In this document: positions 23,381-34,819 of the stretch, piece by piece
Layout of the letters: the number at the start of each line of letters is the position of its first letter
Position numbering within the stretch: position 1 is the stretch's first letter
Assembly (NCBI RefSeq): GCF_003086295.3
Contig: NC_092051.1
Coordinates: forward strand, 64,047,772-64,111,771
Length of the DNA stretch: 64,000 nucleotides
DNA from: Arachis hypogaea
Lineage: Eukaryota > Streptophyta > Magnoliopsida > Fabales > Fabaceae
Direction of reading: 5' to 3'
The notes under the pieces: generated by a model
Databases searched by the model: none
The model's input: only the letters and a program-made list of their open reading frames with translations
Told to the model about the DNA's origin: nothing
Program-made: the position numbers and the translations under genes

Positions 23381-23386
23381 AAAACT

Positions 23387-24929
23387 TAGTGCACAAATTG
23401 TAAATCACACTTTTCACAACTCGTACCACTAACCAACAAGTGCACTGGGTCGTCCAAGTAATACCATACGTGAGTAAGGGTCGAATCCCACGGAGATTGT
23501 TGGCTTGAAGCAATCTATGGTTATTTTGTAATTCTTAGTCAGGATATCAATTATGATTATTAGTTTGAATTGCGAAAAATAAAAGAGCATGAAATAAATA
23601 CTTGTTATGCAGTAATGGAGAATATGTTGGAGTTTTGGAGATGCTTTGTCTTCTGAATCTCTGCTTTCCCCCTGTCTTCTTCTTCACGCACGCAAGGTTC
23701 CTCCTATGGCAAGCTGTGTGTTGGTAGATCACCGTTGTCAATGGCTACCATCCGTCCTCTCAGTGAAAATGGTCCAGGTGCACTGTCACCGCACGGCTAA
23801 TCATCTGTCGGTTCTCACTCATGCTGGAATAGGATCCATTGATCCTTTTGCGTCTGTCACTACTCCCAACCCTTGTGAGTTTGAAGCTCGTCACAGTCAT
23901 TCAATCCCTGAATCCTACTCGGAATACCACAGACAAGGTTTCGACCTTCCGGATTCTCAAGAATGCTGCCGATGGATTCTAGCTTATACCACGAAGATTC
24001 TGATTAAGGAATCCAAGAGATACTCATTCAATCGAAGGTAGAACGGGAGTGGTTGTCAGGCACGCGTTCATAGATTGAGAATAGTGATGAGTGTCATGGA
24101 TCATCACATTCATCATATTGAAATGCGAATGAACATCTTAGATAGAAATAAGCGTGTTTGAATAGAAAATAGAAATAATTGCATTAATTCATCGAGACAC
24201 AGCAGAGCTCCTCACCCCTAACAATGGAGTTTAGAGACTCATGCCATTAAAGAGTACAAAGTTCAGATCTAAAAATGTCATGAGGTACAAAATAAATCTC
24301 TAAAAGTTGTTTAAATACTAAAACTAGTAACCTAGGTTTACAGAAAAAACGAGTAAACTAAGATAGATAGTGCAGAAATCCACTTATGGGGCCCACTTGG
24401 TGTGTGCTGGGGCTGAGACTTGAGCTTTACACGTGCCTAGGCTGTTTCCAGAGTTAAACACCAGGTTGTAACCTGTTTCTGGCGTTTAACTCCAACTTGT
24501 AACCTGTTTCTGGCGTTTAACGCCAGAATGCAATAGGAATTGGCGTTGAATGCCAGTTTACATCGTTTATCCTTGAGCAAAGTATGGACTATTATATATT
24601 GCTGGAAAGCCCTGGATGTCTACTTTCCAACGCAATTGAGAGCGCGCCATTTGAACGCTTGTAGCTCCAAAAAATACATTTTGAGTGCAGGGAGGTCAGA
24701 ATCCAACAACATCTGCAATCCTTTTTCAGCCTGAATCAGATTTTTGCTCAGCTCCCTCAATTTCAGTCAGAAAATACCTGAAATCACAGAAAAACACACA
24801 AACTCATAGTAAAGTCCAGAAATATGAATTTTGCCTAGAAACTAATAAAAATATACTAAAAACTAACCAAAATATGCTAAAAACTACATGAAATTACCCC
24901 CAAAAAGTGTATAAAATATCCGCTCATCA
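23387..24929 (-). repeat. Element F 5' LTR (1543 bp)
   Basis: The edge reads TAGTGCACAAATTG, where the partner LTR has TGGTGCACG; the terminal TG is mutated. It ends CTCATCA at 24929, directly before the GTTCT duplication. The U5 hairpin at 23464-23479 has one mispair. Short words GGCGTTTAACGCCAG occur at 24443-24557. Confidence 0.9.
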
Positions 24930-24934
24930 GTTCT

Positions 24935-25113
24935 TCCTGAGGAAGCCCAAAAAACTGGCATTTTTGCTGCACTAGAGTAATCATTTGAGGGTTCAATTCA
25001 AAGCTACTTGCTCTGATTTGAGGTATGCTAGTACTTCTTCCATAGAAGTTAGCAGTGAGATTTGTAAAAGATCGCAGAGTTCTTTTGAACTCTTCATTCC
25101 CATTTAGGTTCAT
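24935..25113 (-). pseudogene. Element E gag N-terminus, separated from the rest by element F
   Basis: ATG at 25113-25111 starts MNLNGNEEFKRTLRSF, then SIPQIRASSFELNPQMITLVQQ and FFGLPQEEL. The frame then enters the GTTCT duplication and the F LTR. It continues conceptually at 15184. Confidence 0.85.
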
Positions 25114-26981
25114 GATGAAGAAATGTAGAAGATGAAGAAGGAAGAAGATAGAAGGAGTAAAAGAACAGATAGAAGTAGAGAAGATAAACAAGAATAATAT
25201 TGTGTTTTTGTTTTTATTATATTTATTTATTTAGACCAAAATTAAAATTAATTAATTAAAAGAAATTTAAAATTTAATTGTTAAATTTTCAAATAGAAGA
25301 GAGAGAAGAAGAAAAGAATTTTCAAAAATTAGAGAGAAAAAGTTAGTTAGAATGTTTTGAAAAAGAAGAGAGAGAAAGAGAGAAGACAAGTAATTAATTA
25401 TGAAAGATTTGAATTTAAGATTTAAAATTTGATAATGTAAATTTTAAAATTTTGAATTTTGTAAAAGTCAATAAGATAAGATAGAGATTTGAGAAGAGAT
25501 TTGATTTTTTTTGAAAAAGTTAAATTTTGAAAATTGAAATTTAAATTTTGAATTTTTGAAAGTTGAAATTTTAATTTTGAAATACGATAAGATTTGATTT
25601 TGAAATTTCAAATTAGAAAAAGATAAATTATGAAATTAAAAATATTTGAAAATGTTTTTTAAAAGGATAAGATTTTAAAATTTGATTTTGAAAAAGATAA
25701 GATTTTCAAAATTTGAAATTTGAAAAAGATAATATTTTGAAAAAGATAGGTTGTTTAAATTTTGAAAAAAATTTATTTTTGAAATTTTGAAAACTAAGAT
25801 AAGATAAGATAAAAATTTTAGAATCAAAATCTGAATTTTTAAAGGAAAAGATATTTTTTTATTTTTGAATTTAATGAGGGAAGAGAAAAACAAGTAAAAG
25901 ACACAAAATTTAAAATTTTTAGATCTAGCACCCCTAATTTTTGAAAATTTTGGAGGGAAACACAAAGGGACGCGAAAGTTAAAAATTTTAAGATCAAAAC
26001 ACAAAAAAAGAATCAAGAACACTTTGAAGACTAACAAGAACACGAAGAACAAGACTCAAGAACTTTAAAGAACACAAAAACAACCAAAGAACACCAAACT
26101 TATATTTTTGGAAATTAAAAGAAAATAAACAAGAAGACACCAAACTTAAAGGATTGAAACAAGATTTAAACAAAGAAAAACTATTTTTGTAAAGTTTATG
26201 AAAGACAGATTCCAAAAAATTGAAAATTTAAAAATAGAAAAGATATTTTTTTTATTTTTTAATTTAATGAAGGAAGAGAAAAACAAGTAAAAGACACAAA
26301 ATTTAAAATTTTTAGATCTAGCACCCCTAATTTTTGAAAATTTTGGAGGGAAACACAAAGGGACATGAAAGTTAAAATTTTAAGATCAAAACACAAAAAA
26401 AAAAAAGACTCAAGAACACTTTGAAGACTAACAAGAACACAAAGAACAAGACTCAAGAACTTTAAAGAACACAAAAACAACCAAAGAACACCAAACTTAA
26501 AATTTTGAGAAAAACAAACATATATTTTCGAAAATTAAAAGAAAATAAACAAGAAGACACCAAACTTAAAGGATTGAAACAAGATTTAAACAAAGAAAAA
26601 CTATTTTTGTAAAGTTTATGAAAGAAAGATTCCAAAAAATCGAAAATTGCAATAAGAACAAAAACAAAGACTCAAAACAAATGAAAGTTTACCAAGAACA
26701 TAAACAAAAAGACTCAAACTAAAAACAAAGATTAAACAAAGAAAATAAAAAATATTTTTGAAAAGATTTTTTATTTTTTCAAAAAAATAAAGAAGAAAAA
26801 AAATAAAAATACAAAGAAAAGACTCAACCAAAATAAAAAAAACTCAAAAAACCAAGAAAAAAAAAGTTTTTTTGCAAAAGGTTAAATTTTTTTTTGAAAA
26901 ATAAAAAAATACTCTTGCAAAAATCAGAGACAATACATGATCTAGGGAGCAAGACAATCCGTCAGTTTGTCCAAACTCGAA
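25114..26981 (-). other. Element E leader, A-rich, with an internal tandem duplication
   Basis: A long untranslated leader of AAAGATAAGATTTTGAAA-like text, no genes. It includes a duplicated unit (25848-26648) described separately, and ACACCAAACTTA words. The many Phe/Leu-rich ORFs here are translations of A-rich DNA on the opposite strand. Confidence 0.75.
25848..26648. repeat. Direct tandem duplication of about 0.4 kb in the element E leader
   Basis: Text from TTTAATGAGGGAAGAGAAAA through GATTCCAAAAAATTGAAAATT recurs almost unchanged about 393-420 bases later. The second copy has an extra short piece before TATATTTTCG, which explains the shift in offset. Confidence 0.85.
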
Positions 26982-27002
26982 CAATCCCCGGCAACGGAAC
27001 CA
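26982..27002 (-). promoter_or_regulatory. Element E primer-binding site (tRNA-Asp type)
   Basis: The plus strand reads CAATCCCCGGCAACGGAACCA. Two bases near the CCA end are altered relative to F and H. Confidence 0.87.
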
Positions 27003-27008
27003 AAAACT

Positions 27009-28525
27009 TGGTAGCACGAATCCCCACACCTTCGTACTGTTGTACCAGCAAGTGCACTGGGTCGTCCAAGTAATACCTGAGCGAGTTAGGGTTAATATCA
27101 CGAGGATTGTGGTTTAAAGCAAGCTATGTTTATCTTGAAGGTCTTAGTCAGGCAGATCAGAAGGTTGTTGAACTTTGATGATTATGAAACTATGAAAGCA
27201 AAAGGGGTAGAAAATACTAATAGGAATAGAAATCAGTAAAATGTTTACAATTAAGGATAGAGTTGAGGATTGGAGTTGCTTTGCCTTTCTGAATGAACTC
27301 TGGTATTATTGTCTTCTTTGCTTGTGAGTGATCTCTTCAATGGCAAGCTATAAGTGATTGACGCCTTTATTGAGAGGTCATCAATACTCCTCTGGATCTG
27401 AACCCCAGGGTTAGTGTGGATCCATCTCTACTTGAGGGTGAAGAACGTACAGTCGATTCTCCTTAATGATACTACTCAAAACGCCACAGACAAGGTCGGA
27501 TGTTCCAGATTAGAGAATGCTGCATCATGGGGTTCAAGCCTCTACCACAGAGACCATAATCTCCCCGAAATCGGCTGAAATGGTGTCTCGAGAAGTCCCC
27601 AACGAAGTCGTGGATTATCCCTCTGAGAGTTGTATGATTCAAGCTGGTGGTGCGTGCTTTCCACTAAAGTATTCACACAAACCCAAATAGACGCAGGTGT
27701 TTGTCAGGTACATTCGTCTTAATGTGAAGAACAGAGTTGATTCGATCATCCTATCCACCACGATGAAGTATGAATATACATCTTAGAATTAATCAAACAC
27801 GGATCGAAGAAGAAACAATAATACTTTTATTAATTCATAGGACTCAGTAGGGCTCCTCCCCTCAACCTAGGAGGTTTAGAAACTCATACTAAAAGGAAAA
27901 TACAATGTAAAATGAAAATTACATAAATAAAATCCCTTAAATACTAAACAAATGACTAGTAAGGGTAAAATAGTCTTTTTAGTGCTAAAATCCACTTTTG
28001 GGGCCCACTTAGTGAGTGTTTGGGATGAGCTTTGATGAGATCCACGTGCTATGTGGTCTCTTGGTCATGGAATGCCAGCTAGGGGATCCTCTTTGGGTGT
28101 TTAGACACTAGTCTCTGCTCTTTGGGCGCTGGACGCCTGGAAGGGGGCAGGAGGCTGGCGTTGGACGCCGGTTTTGGGCCTTCTAATCCGAAGTACAGTA
28201 TGGAGTATTATATATTGCTAGAAAAATCTGGAAGTCAACTTTCCATATCCGTGGAGAGAGCTTCATTTGGACTTCCGAATGTAGGAAGGTCAGATCCGAA
28301 CAGCATCTGCAGTGTTTTCTCTGTCTCTGAATCAGACTTCCGCTCCAGCTCCTCAATTTCAGCCAGAAACTAATTGAAATTCTACAAAAACACAAAAACT
28401 CATATTAGAATCCAAAAATTTCAATTTAACACTTAAAGCTATAAAAACATAATAAAAACCAAATAAAACATACTAAAACCTATATAAAAATGATGCCAAA
28501 AAGCGTATGAAATATCTGCTCACCA
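27009..28525 (-). repeat. Element E 5' LTR (about 1.5 kb)
   Basis: It begins TGGTAGCACG after the primer-binding site and ends CTCACCA at 28525, where plus-strand integrase text begins. U5 shares CAGCAAGTGCACTGGGTCG with F and H; its hairpin (27076-27090) is eroded. A few GGCGTTGGACGCC words lie at 28071-28170. The TSD cannot be tested because E's left end is lost. Confidence 0.82.
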
Positions 28526-29233
28526 AAGCACATTTTCACCAGATTAGGAGTGCCTAAAGGTCTTATTAGTGATGATGGAAGCCATTTTTGTAACAAACAG
28601 ATTGCTAAGCTGCTCCATAGATATGGGGTAACTCACAAAGTGGCCACCCCATACCATCCTCAAACTAATTGCTAGGCTGAATTGACAAACAGAGAGTTAA
28701 AAAGAATTCTAGAGAAGACGGTTGGAGTTACAAGAAAAGACTGGGCAAGGAAGTTGGATGATACCCTGTGAGCATATAGAACTGCATTCAAAACTCCATT
28801 TGGGAGGTCACCATTTCAGCTTATATATTTCAAAACCTGCCACCTCCTTGTGGAGCTCGAGCACAAGGCTTTCAGGGCCACTAAGCTCCTCAATCTTGAC
28901 TCTCAAGCAGCAAAAGAGAAAACATTATTACAACTCAATGAATTGGATGAATTCAGACTGGAAGCTTTTGAGAATGCTAAGATATACAAGGAGAGGGCCA
29001 AAAGATGGCATAACAAAAAAATTTCAAGAAGAGAATTTGAACCAGTGTAGCAAGTGTTATTGTACAATTCCAGGCTCAAGATTTTCCCTGTTAAACTCAA
29101 GTCCAAATGGACTGGCCCTTATCTGGTAACCAAGGTCTCCCTACATGGAAATCTTGAACTTTTGAATGAAGCTACAAAAGATACATTCACAGTAAATGGT
29201 CACAGAGTAAAACACTACCTGGGAGGATCCTAG
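28526..29233 (+). pseudogene. Element G integrase, C-terminal two thirds, several stops
   Basis: This is one of the plus-strand pol remnants. Translation shows TRFGVPKGLISDDGSHFCN (second catalytic Asp), ATPYHPQTN followed by a stop, [12 protein letters not shown] (catalytic Glu region), [37 protein letters not shown], another stop, and a C-terminal GPYLVTKVSLHG ... TFTVNGHRVKHYL ending in TAG at 29233. The 5' part is missing where the E LTR ends, which suggests E inserted into G's integrase gene. Confidence 0.85.
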
Positions 29234-29411
29234 AACAAGGAAGAGAGTATTCATGAGCTGACTTGAACAAGAATGAAGGACGTCAAGCAAGTGACAATAA
29301 AAGAGCGCTTGTTGGGAGGCAACCCAACCAGAGGTAACTTTCGTTTCTTAGTTATTTCAATAAGAAAGTTAAGTAGGTTTCCCTGCATTGCAAAGAGATA
29401 AGTTTGGTGTT
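29234..29411 (+). other. Element G post-pol region, left of the H insertion
   Basis: It contains the conserved post-pol motif (29280-29325; AAGAGCGCTTGTTGGGAGGC followed by AACCC) and ends AAGTTTGGTGTT, where H begins. The last five bases GTGTT are repeated at 41414-41418. Confidence 0.8.
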
Positions 29412-31097
29412 TGGTGTGCGAAATCGTGATCATTCCATTCCTTGGTAACGGCGCTAAAACTCAATACGCATGTTCATGATCTTATATCTGTTTCACAACT
29501 TCGTACAACTAACCAGCAAGTGCACTGGGTCGTCCAAGTAATAAACCTTACGTGAGTAAGGGTCGATCCCACGGAGATTGTCGGCTTGAAGCAAGCTATG
29601 GTCCCCTTGTAAATCTCAGTCAGGCGGATCAAATTGTTTTAAGAAATTATAGTGGATGAAAATAAATAAAATATAAAATAGGATAGTGGTACTTATGTAA
29701 TTCATTTGTGAGAATTTCAGATAAGCGTATAGAGATGCTTTCGTCCCTCTGAACCTCTGCTTTCCTGCTGTCTTTATCCAATCCTTCTTACTCCTTTCCA
29801 TGGCAAGCTGTATGTAGGGAATCACCGTTGTCAATGGCTACTTCCCATCCTCTCCGTGAAAATGGTCCGATGCGCTGTCACTGCATGGCTAATCATCTGG
29901 AGGTTCTCGATCATACTGGAATAGGAATCACCCTCCTTTTGCGTCTGTCACTACGCCCAGTACTTGCGAGTTTGAAGTTCGTCACAGCCATCCCTTCCCG
30001 GATCCTACTCAGAATACCACAGACAAGGTTTAGACTTTCCGGAAATCAGGAATGGCCATCCATGGGTTCTAACTTATACCACGAAGACTCTAATATCTCG
30101 GACTCGGTCCTCTGTATTGGATATCTAAGAGATATTCATTCTAGCTTGTTTGCATGTAGAATGGAAGTGTTTGTCAGGCACGCGTTCATTGGTGAGAATG
30201 ATGATGAGCGTCACATAATCATCACATTCATCATGTTATTGGGTGCGAATAGATATCTTAGAAGCAGAATATGTTGAATTGAATAGAAAAACAGTAGTAC
30301 TTTGTATTAATTCATGAGGAACAGCAGAGCTCCACACCTTAATCTATGGAGTGTAGAAACTCTACCGTTGAAAATACATAAGTGATAAGGTTCAGGCATG
30401 GCCGAATGGCTAGCCCCCAAAACATGATCAAAGGACCAAAACATAATATAAAGATGTTCCGAAGATGTAAATATAATAGTAAAAAGTCCTATTTATGCTA
30501 AACTAGTTACTAGGGTTTACAGAAATAAGTAATTGATGTAGAAATCCACTTCCGGGGCCCACTTGGTGTGTGCTTGGGCTGAGCATGAAGCTTTCACGTG
30601 GAAAGGTCATTTTTGGAGTTGAACGCTAGTTTGTAACGTGTTTCTAGCATTGAACTCTACTTTGCAACTTGTTTCTGGCGCTAAACACCAGACTGCAACA
30701 TGGAACTGGTGTTCAACGCCAGTTTGCGTCATCTAAACTCGGGCAAAGTATGGACTATTATATATTGCTGGAAATCCCTAGATGTCTACTTTCCAACGCA
30801 ATTGGAAGCGCGCCATTTGGAGTTATGTAGCTTCAGAAAATCCACTTTGAGTGCAGGGCGGTCAGAATCCAACAGCATCTGCAGTCCTTCTTCAACCTCT
30901 GAATCTGATTTTTGCTCAGGTCCCTCAATTTCAGCCAGAAAATACCTGAAATCATAGAAAAACACATAAACTCATAGTAAAGTCCAGAAATGTGATTTTT
31001 AATTAAAAACTAATAAAAATATACTAAAAACTAACTAAATCATACTAAAAACATACTAAAAATAATGCCAAAAAGCGTATAAATTATCCGCGCATCA
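29412..31097 (-). repeat. Element H 3' LTR (1686 bp)
   Basis: It begins TGGTGTGCG and ends GCGCATCA. An older primer-binding-site-like sequence lies inside at 29436-29456. The U5 hairpin CCTTAC-GTGA-GTAAGG is perfect (29546-29561). GGCGTT words lie at 30613-30724. Confidence 0.92.
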
Positions 31098-31638
31098 GAA
31101 CACCAAACTTAAATTGTTGCTTGTCCCCAAGCAACTGAAAATCAAATAGGATAAAAAGAAGAGTATATACTATAAATTCCAAACTATCAATGAAACATAG
31201 CTCCAATCAGATGAGCGGGACTTGTAGCTTTTTGCCTCTTGAATAGTTTTGGCATCTCACTTTATCCATTGAAGTTCAGAATGATTGGCATCTATAGGAA
31301 CTCAGAATTCAGATAGTGTTATTGATTCTCCTAGTTCAGTATGTTGATTCTTGAACACAGCTACTTTATGAGTCTTGGCCGTGGCCCTAAGCACTTTGTT
31401 TTCCAGTATTACCACCGGATACATAAATGCCACAGACACATAACTGGGTGAACCTTTTCAGATTGTGACTCAGCTTTGCTAAAGTCCCCAATTAGAGGTG
31501 TCCAGGGTTCTTAAGCACACTCCTTTTTTGCTTTGGACCTTGACCTTAACCGCTCAGTCTCAAGTTTTCACTTGACACCTTCACGCTACAAACACCTGGT
31601 TAGGGACAGCTTGGTTTAGCCGCTTTAGGCCATCCTAT
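31098..31638 (-). other. Element H 3' untranslated region, part 1, with polypurine-tract candidate
   Basis: On the minus strand TAAGTTTGGTGTTC directly precedes the LTR TGATG and is the likely plus-strand priming site, although it is not a pure polypurine tract. The rest is noncoding. It is interrupted at 31634-31638 (CCTAT) by the solo LTR S. Confidence 0.65.
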
Positions 31639-31921
31639 TGATGACGAGTCATCTTATCCTAGTTTTTCTAGTTGATTTTTATAAGTTTTATACACTTTCT
31701 TGAGCCATAAGTAAGCCATTTGGGTAGAATTTCATGTTTTCCTTAGATTCAATCAACCATGGATAAATTGATGCATTTTCATGAGTTTTTGTACCATAAT
31801 TACTTGAATTTCAAGAAGAAGAACTCTCATGATTATAGCAATTGTTGATTGATGATAGGTGGAAAGAGGTTTGGAAGAATGTTGAAGAAAAAGGGAATGG
31901 CAAAAAGCAAAGAAAGGAACT

Positions 31922-32763
31922 CACGTTTGAGCTCAAGTTTGCCTCAAACTTGGACTCAAACGTGAGGAAGAGCACAATTTCACCCTGGATGCATGCCAAG
32001 TTTGCACCAACGTTTGCCTCAAACTCGAGGTCAAACGTTACTCCTCACAGCCTGAAGGGGTATACTTCCAACAAGAATAACTTGAGCTACAGAGCTCCAA
32101 ATGAGGTGATTCAAAAAGCAATGGAAAGTAGGAATCGAGAGCTTTCCAAGCATATATGACACTACATGGTGGAAACTAAAATTTAGGGAGAAAAATACCC
32201 CGAAATGTGCATAATTGAACATGGTGTCAACCTGCAGTGAGGCCAACCTCTGCACCTTCGATGGAGTATAACTCGAGCTGTGAAGCTCCAAAATATGCGC
32301 TCCCAATGGCATTGGAAAGTAGACATTCAGGGCTTTCCAACAATATATAATAGTATGGGGTGGACAATGCGTTTGAGCCTCCAGAATCTGGCGTTTTCGA
32401 CCACGTTTGAGGCAAACGTCGCCTCAAACGTTGCACACCAAAGCCAGCGACCCTGTCCTCTTCAAAGGAGCATAACTTGAGTTGTAGATGTCCAATTGAG
32501 GTGATTTCAATTGGGTTAGAAAGATGACATTCAGAGCTTTCCAACCATATATAATAGTCTATAGTGGGCATGAAATTGGCAACATTGACAAGCGGACAAA
32601 GTAGCATCCCAAGACTTGATGTGCAACAAGTGTCAACGTTTGCGTCCAAGTTGGGCCTCAAACTTGGACTCAAATGCCAATGACAGCAAAATGACCATTC
32701 TGCATAAATCCTTCACGAAGATGTTTGAGTCAATGTTTGCCTCAAACGTTGACTCAAACGTGA
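31922..32763 (+). repeat. Short-word clusters in solo LTR S: TCAAACGTTTGA class
   Basis: Copies of ACGTTTGAGGCAAACGT and CTCAAACGTTGACTCAAACG words occur in three groups (31922-32040, 32364-32432, 32633-32763). Between them are GAGCTTTCCAACCATATATAATA phrases, which also occur in E, F and H LTRs in a related form. Confidence 0.8.
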
Positions 32764-32954
32764 AGCACCAACAGTCCAAATTGCAAACGGATTTCTTCCC
32801 AAGTCCAAGAGCAACCATCCGGATCCATCTTCAACCCAATTCCACTCCAAAGCAAACAAAGCCCACATGACTCAAAGGCACACAGAGAAGTTAGATTAGG
32901 AATTTCATTTTTGTAAATATTGTTTTTATTTTTCATTTTCATTTTGTAAAAGCC

Positions 32955-32962
32955 TATATAAA
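32955..32962 (+). promoter_or_regulatory. TATA box candidate in solo LTR S
   Basis: TATATAAA, followed by a C/T-rich stretch and a long transcribed-looking R/U5 part. It is the clearest TATA match among the LTRs here. Confidence 0.6.
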
Positions 32963-33884
32963 GGCATTAGTTTTATTTCACTGGGGAGGTTGGCTCCAAT
33001 AGGGAGCAAGTAGAATAGATAGCTCTCTTTAAATTTTCTTTTGAATCTTGGATTGAGAATTGAAGAAATTCTATTTCAATCTTAATCTAAGATCTCTCTG
33101 TGTTTATTTTGCTGCATAATTTGAAGGACTTGTGATTTTGGATCTGAGGTTTTCTTTACTGCTTTCATTTCTCTTTTCTTCTGCAATTCACTTTTATATT
33201 TTCATTTTGCAATTGTTCTTGTTGAATCAAGGAAGGATTTGACATCTAGACTTGTTTTCTAGTCTCTTCCACTCCTGAGATCTTCAACATCCTTTTAATT
33301 GCTGCAAATTAAGCATCAGTTTTTCTATTTTCATTCTTCAAGCATTTTTTCTTTTCTGTTTAAGATCTATTGCAATTCAATTCATCTTTAGTTCTTCTGT
33401 TTGTTGCAATTTACTTTCTCTTCTTTAATTTTTGAAATTCCAGCACCAAATTTAATTTACTTTCAAGCAATTTAATTCTTCTGCACTTGGTTGGAATTTT
33501 ATATTTCTGTTCATGATTTGATTTACTTTTCAGCAAGTTTAATTCTCTGTAGTAGCTTTAAGCCTTAATCTATTGCTTTCTTTAAATTTCCAGCACCCAC
33601 TCCCCTTTAATTTTCATGCAATTTACATTTCTTGCTCTTTAAGTTTAAGCAATTTAATTCTTCTGCACCTTTAATTCACTGCAATTTTACTTTCTGTTGA
33701 TCAACTTCACACAATTCACTCAATGTTAGCTTGACTAAACTAATCACCCACTAAAGTTGCTTGATCCATCAATCCCTGTGGGATCGACCTCACTTTAAGT
33801 GAGTTTTACTACTTGATGCGACCCAGTATACTTGCTGGTGAGTTTTGGGTATTTGGAATTTCGTTTTCCAAAAATTATCCATCA

Positions 33885-34471
33885 CCTATCCACTGATGCT
33901 CAAAGCCTTGGATCCTTTTTATTTACCCTTGCCTTTTGGTTTTAAGGGCTACTGGCTTTTTGCTCTTGCCTTTTGGTTTTAAGAGCTTTTGGCTTTTTCT
34001 GATTGCTTGTTCTTTTTCTCTTTTTTTTTTTTGCTATTTTTTTCTGCAAGCTTTGTATTCACTGCTTTTTCTTGCTTCAAGAATCATTTTTATGATTTTT
34101 CAGATTATCAAATAACATGTCTCCTTGTCATCATTCTTTCAAGAGCCAACATATTTAACATTCTTAAACAACAACTTCAAAAGACATATGCACTGTTCAA
34201 GCATTCATTCAGAAAACAAAAAGTATTGTCACCACATCAAAATAATCAAACTAGTTTCAAGGATGAATTCGAAACCATGTACTTCTTGTTCTTTTGTAAT
34301 TAAAATATTTTTCATTTAAGAAAGGTGATGGATTCATAGGACATTCATAACTTTAAGGCATAGACACTTAAATACTAGTGATCATGAAGACAAAAACATA
34401 AACAAATATAAAGCATAAAAATCGAAAAACAGGAAAATAAATAAACAAGGAGATTAAGGATTGAGTCCACC
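33885..34471 (-). other. Element H 3' untranslated region, part 2
   Basis: It resumes after the S insertion with CCACTGATGCTCAAAGCC. It is T/C-rich on the plus strand and noncoding. No other feature was recognised. Confidence 0.6.
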
Positions 34472-34819
34472 TTAGTGAGGGTGGCGTCTTCCTCTTCTTG
34501 AAGGACCAATGGTGCTTTTGAGCTCCTCTATATCTCTTCCTTGTCTTTCTTGCTCCTCCCTCATTGCTCTTTGATCTTCTCCAATTTCATGAAGGATGAT
34601 TGAGTGCTCTTGATGTTCCACCCTTAGTTGCTCCCAATAATTGTGTCGAGGAAAATGTATCCCCTGAGGTATCTCAGGGATCTCTTGATTTGCAGTCAAA
34701 TGTTCTACCACTGAGCTATAGACCCTTGAGATGAATCTCTCCATCTCCTATGACTCGGAGATGGAAGCTTTTGTCTTTCCTTTCCTCTTTCTAGAGGTTT
34801 CTCTGGCCTTAGGTGCCAT
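34472..34819 (-). pseudogene. Element H short downstream ORF (remnant of the post-pol ORF) containing a tRNA-Cys-like insert
   Basis: ATG at 34819 gives MAPKARETSRKRKGKTKAS, a basic start like that of the D2 downstream ORF (MSTSQRKGKGKAT). A TAG follows after 23 codons, then MERFISR and the peptide VYSSVVEHLTANQ, which is the known-looking translation of a tRNA-Cys gene. Next come NYWEQLRVEHQEHS and a Glu/Arg-rich coiled-coil-like tail ending RRGRRHPH. The central domain found in D2 is missing. The original function is unknown. Confidence 0.7.
34654..34725 (-). pseudogene. tRNA-Cys(GCA)-like sequence, 5' two thirds well kept
   Basis: The minus strand starts GGGTCTATAGCTCAGTGGTAG, matching the acceptor and D arm of plant tRNA-Cys, then an anticodon stem-loop TTTGA-CTGCAAA-TCAAG with GCA in the loop. 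The T-arm position holds a perfect CCCTGAG...CTCAGGG hairpin, but the loop is not TTCGA-like and the 3' acceptor strand does not pair. It is therefore a tRNA-derived pseudogene rather than a working gene. Confidence 0.7.

Larger units (their letters stand above)
15190..24929 (-). mobile_element. Element F: nearly full-length LTR retrotransposon with TSD GTTCT
   Basis: Both LTRs are present (3' LTR 15190-16420, 5' LTR 23387-24929) and the 5-bp duplication GTTCT flanks them (15185-15189 and 24930-24934). Order from the right: LTR, primer-binding site, leader, gag, linker, protease-RT, RNase H, integrase, 3' region, LTR. RT has lost its catalytic palm, so F could not move by itself in its present form. 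It sits in the gag of E. Confidence 0.92.
12435..28525 (-). mobile_element. Element E: composite, interrupted gag-protease element with 5' LTR
   Basis: On the right are a 5' LTR (27009-28525), primer-binding site, a long A-rich leader and the gag N-terminus (25113-24935). Gag continues at 15184 after element F. Left of that come three partial copies of the gag-protease junction and a short-word cluster, ending at the B LTR. No RT or integrase is seen. The stretch left of about 13400 may derive from a different element, because its protease resembles that of H more closely. Confidence 0.7.
31639..33884 (+). repeat. Solo LTR S (2246 bp) with TSD CCTAT
   Basis: It begins TGATGACGAGTCATC and ends TTATCCATCA. 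CCTAT stands immediately before (31634-31638) and after (33885-33889). There is no internal element sequence, so it is the product of LTR-LTR recombination or of loss. Start and U5 match the element C LTR in opposite orientation. A TATA box is at 32955 and the U5 hairpin at 33789-33803. Confidence 0.93.

Noticed and set aside
24877..26831. Phe/Leu-rich membrane-like ORFs
   Set aside because: Poly-T strands of A-rich leaders give Phe and Leu codons; no conserved protein. The true coding part is only 24935-25113.
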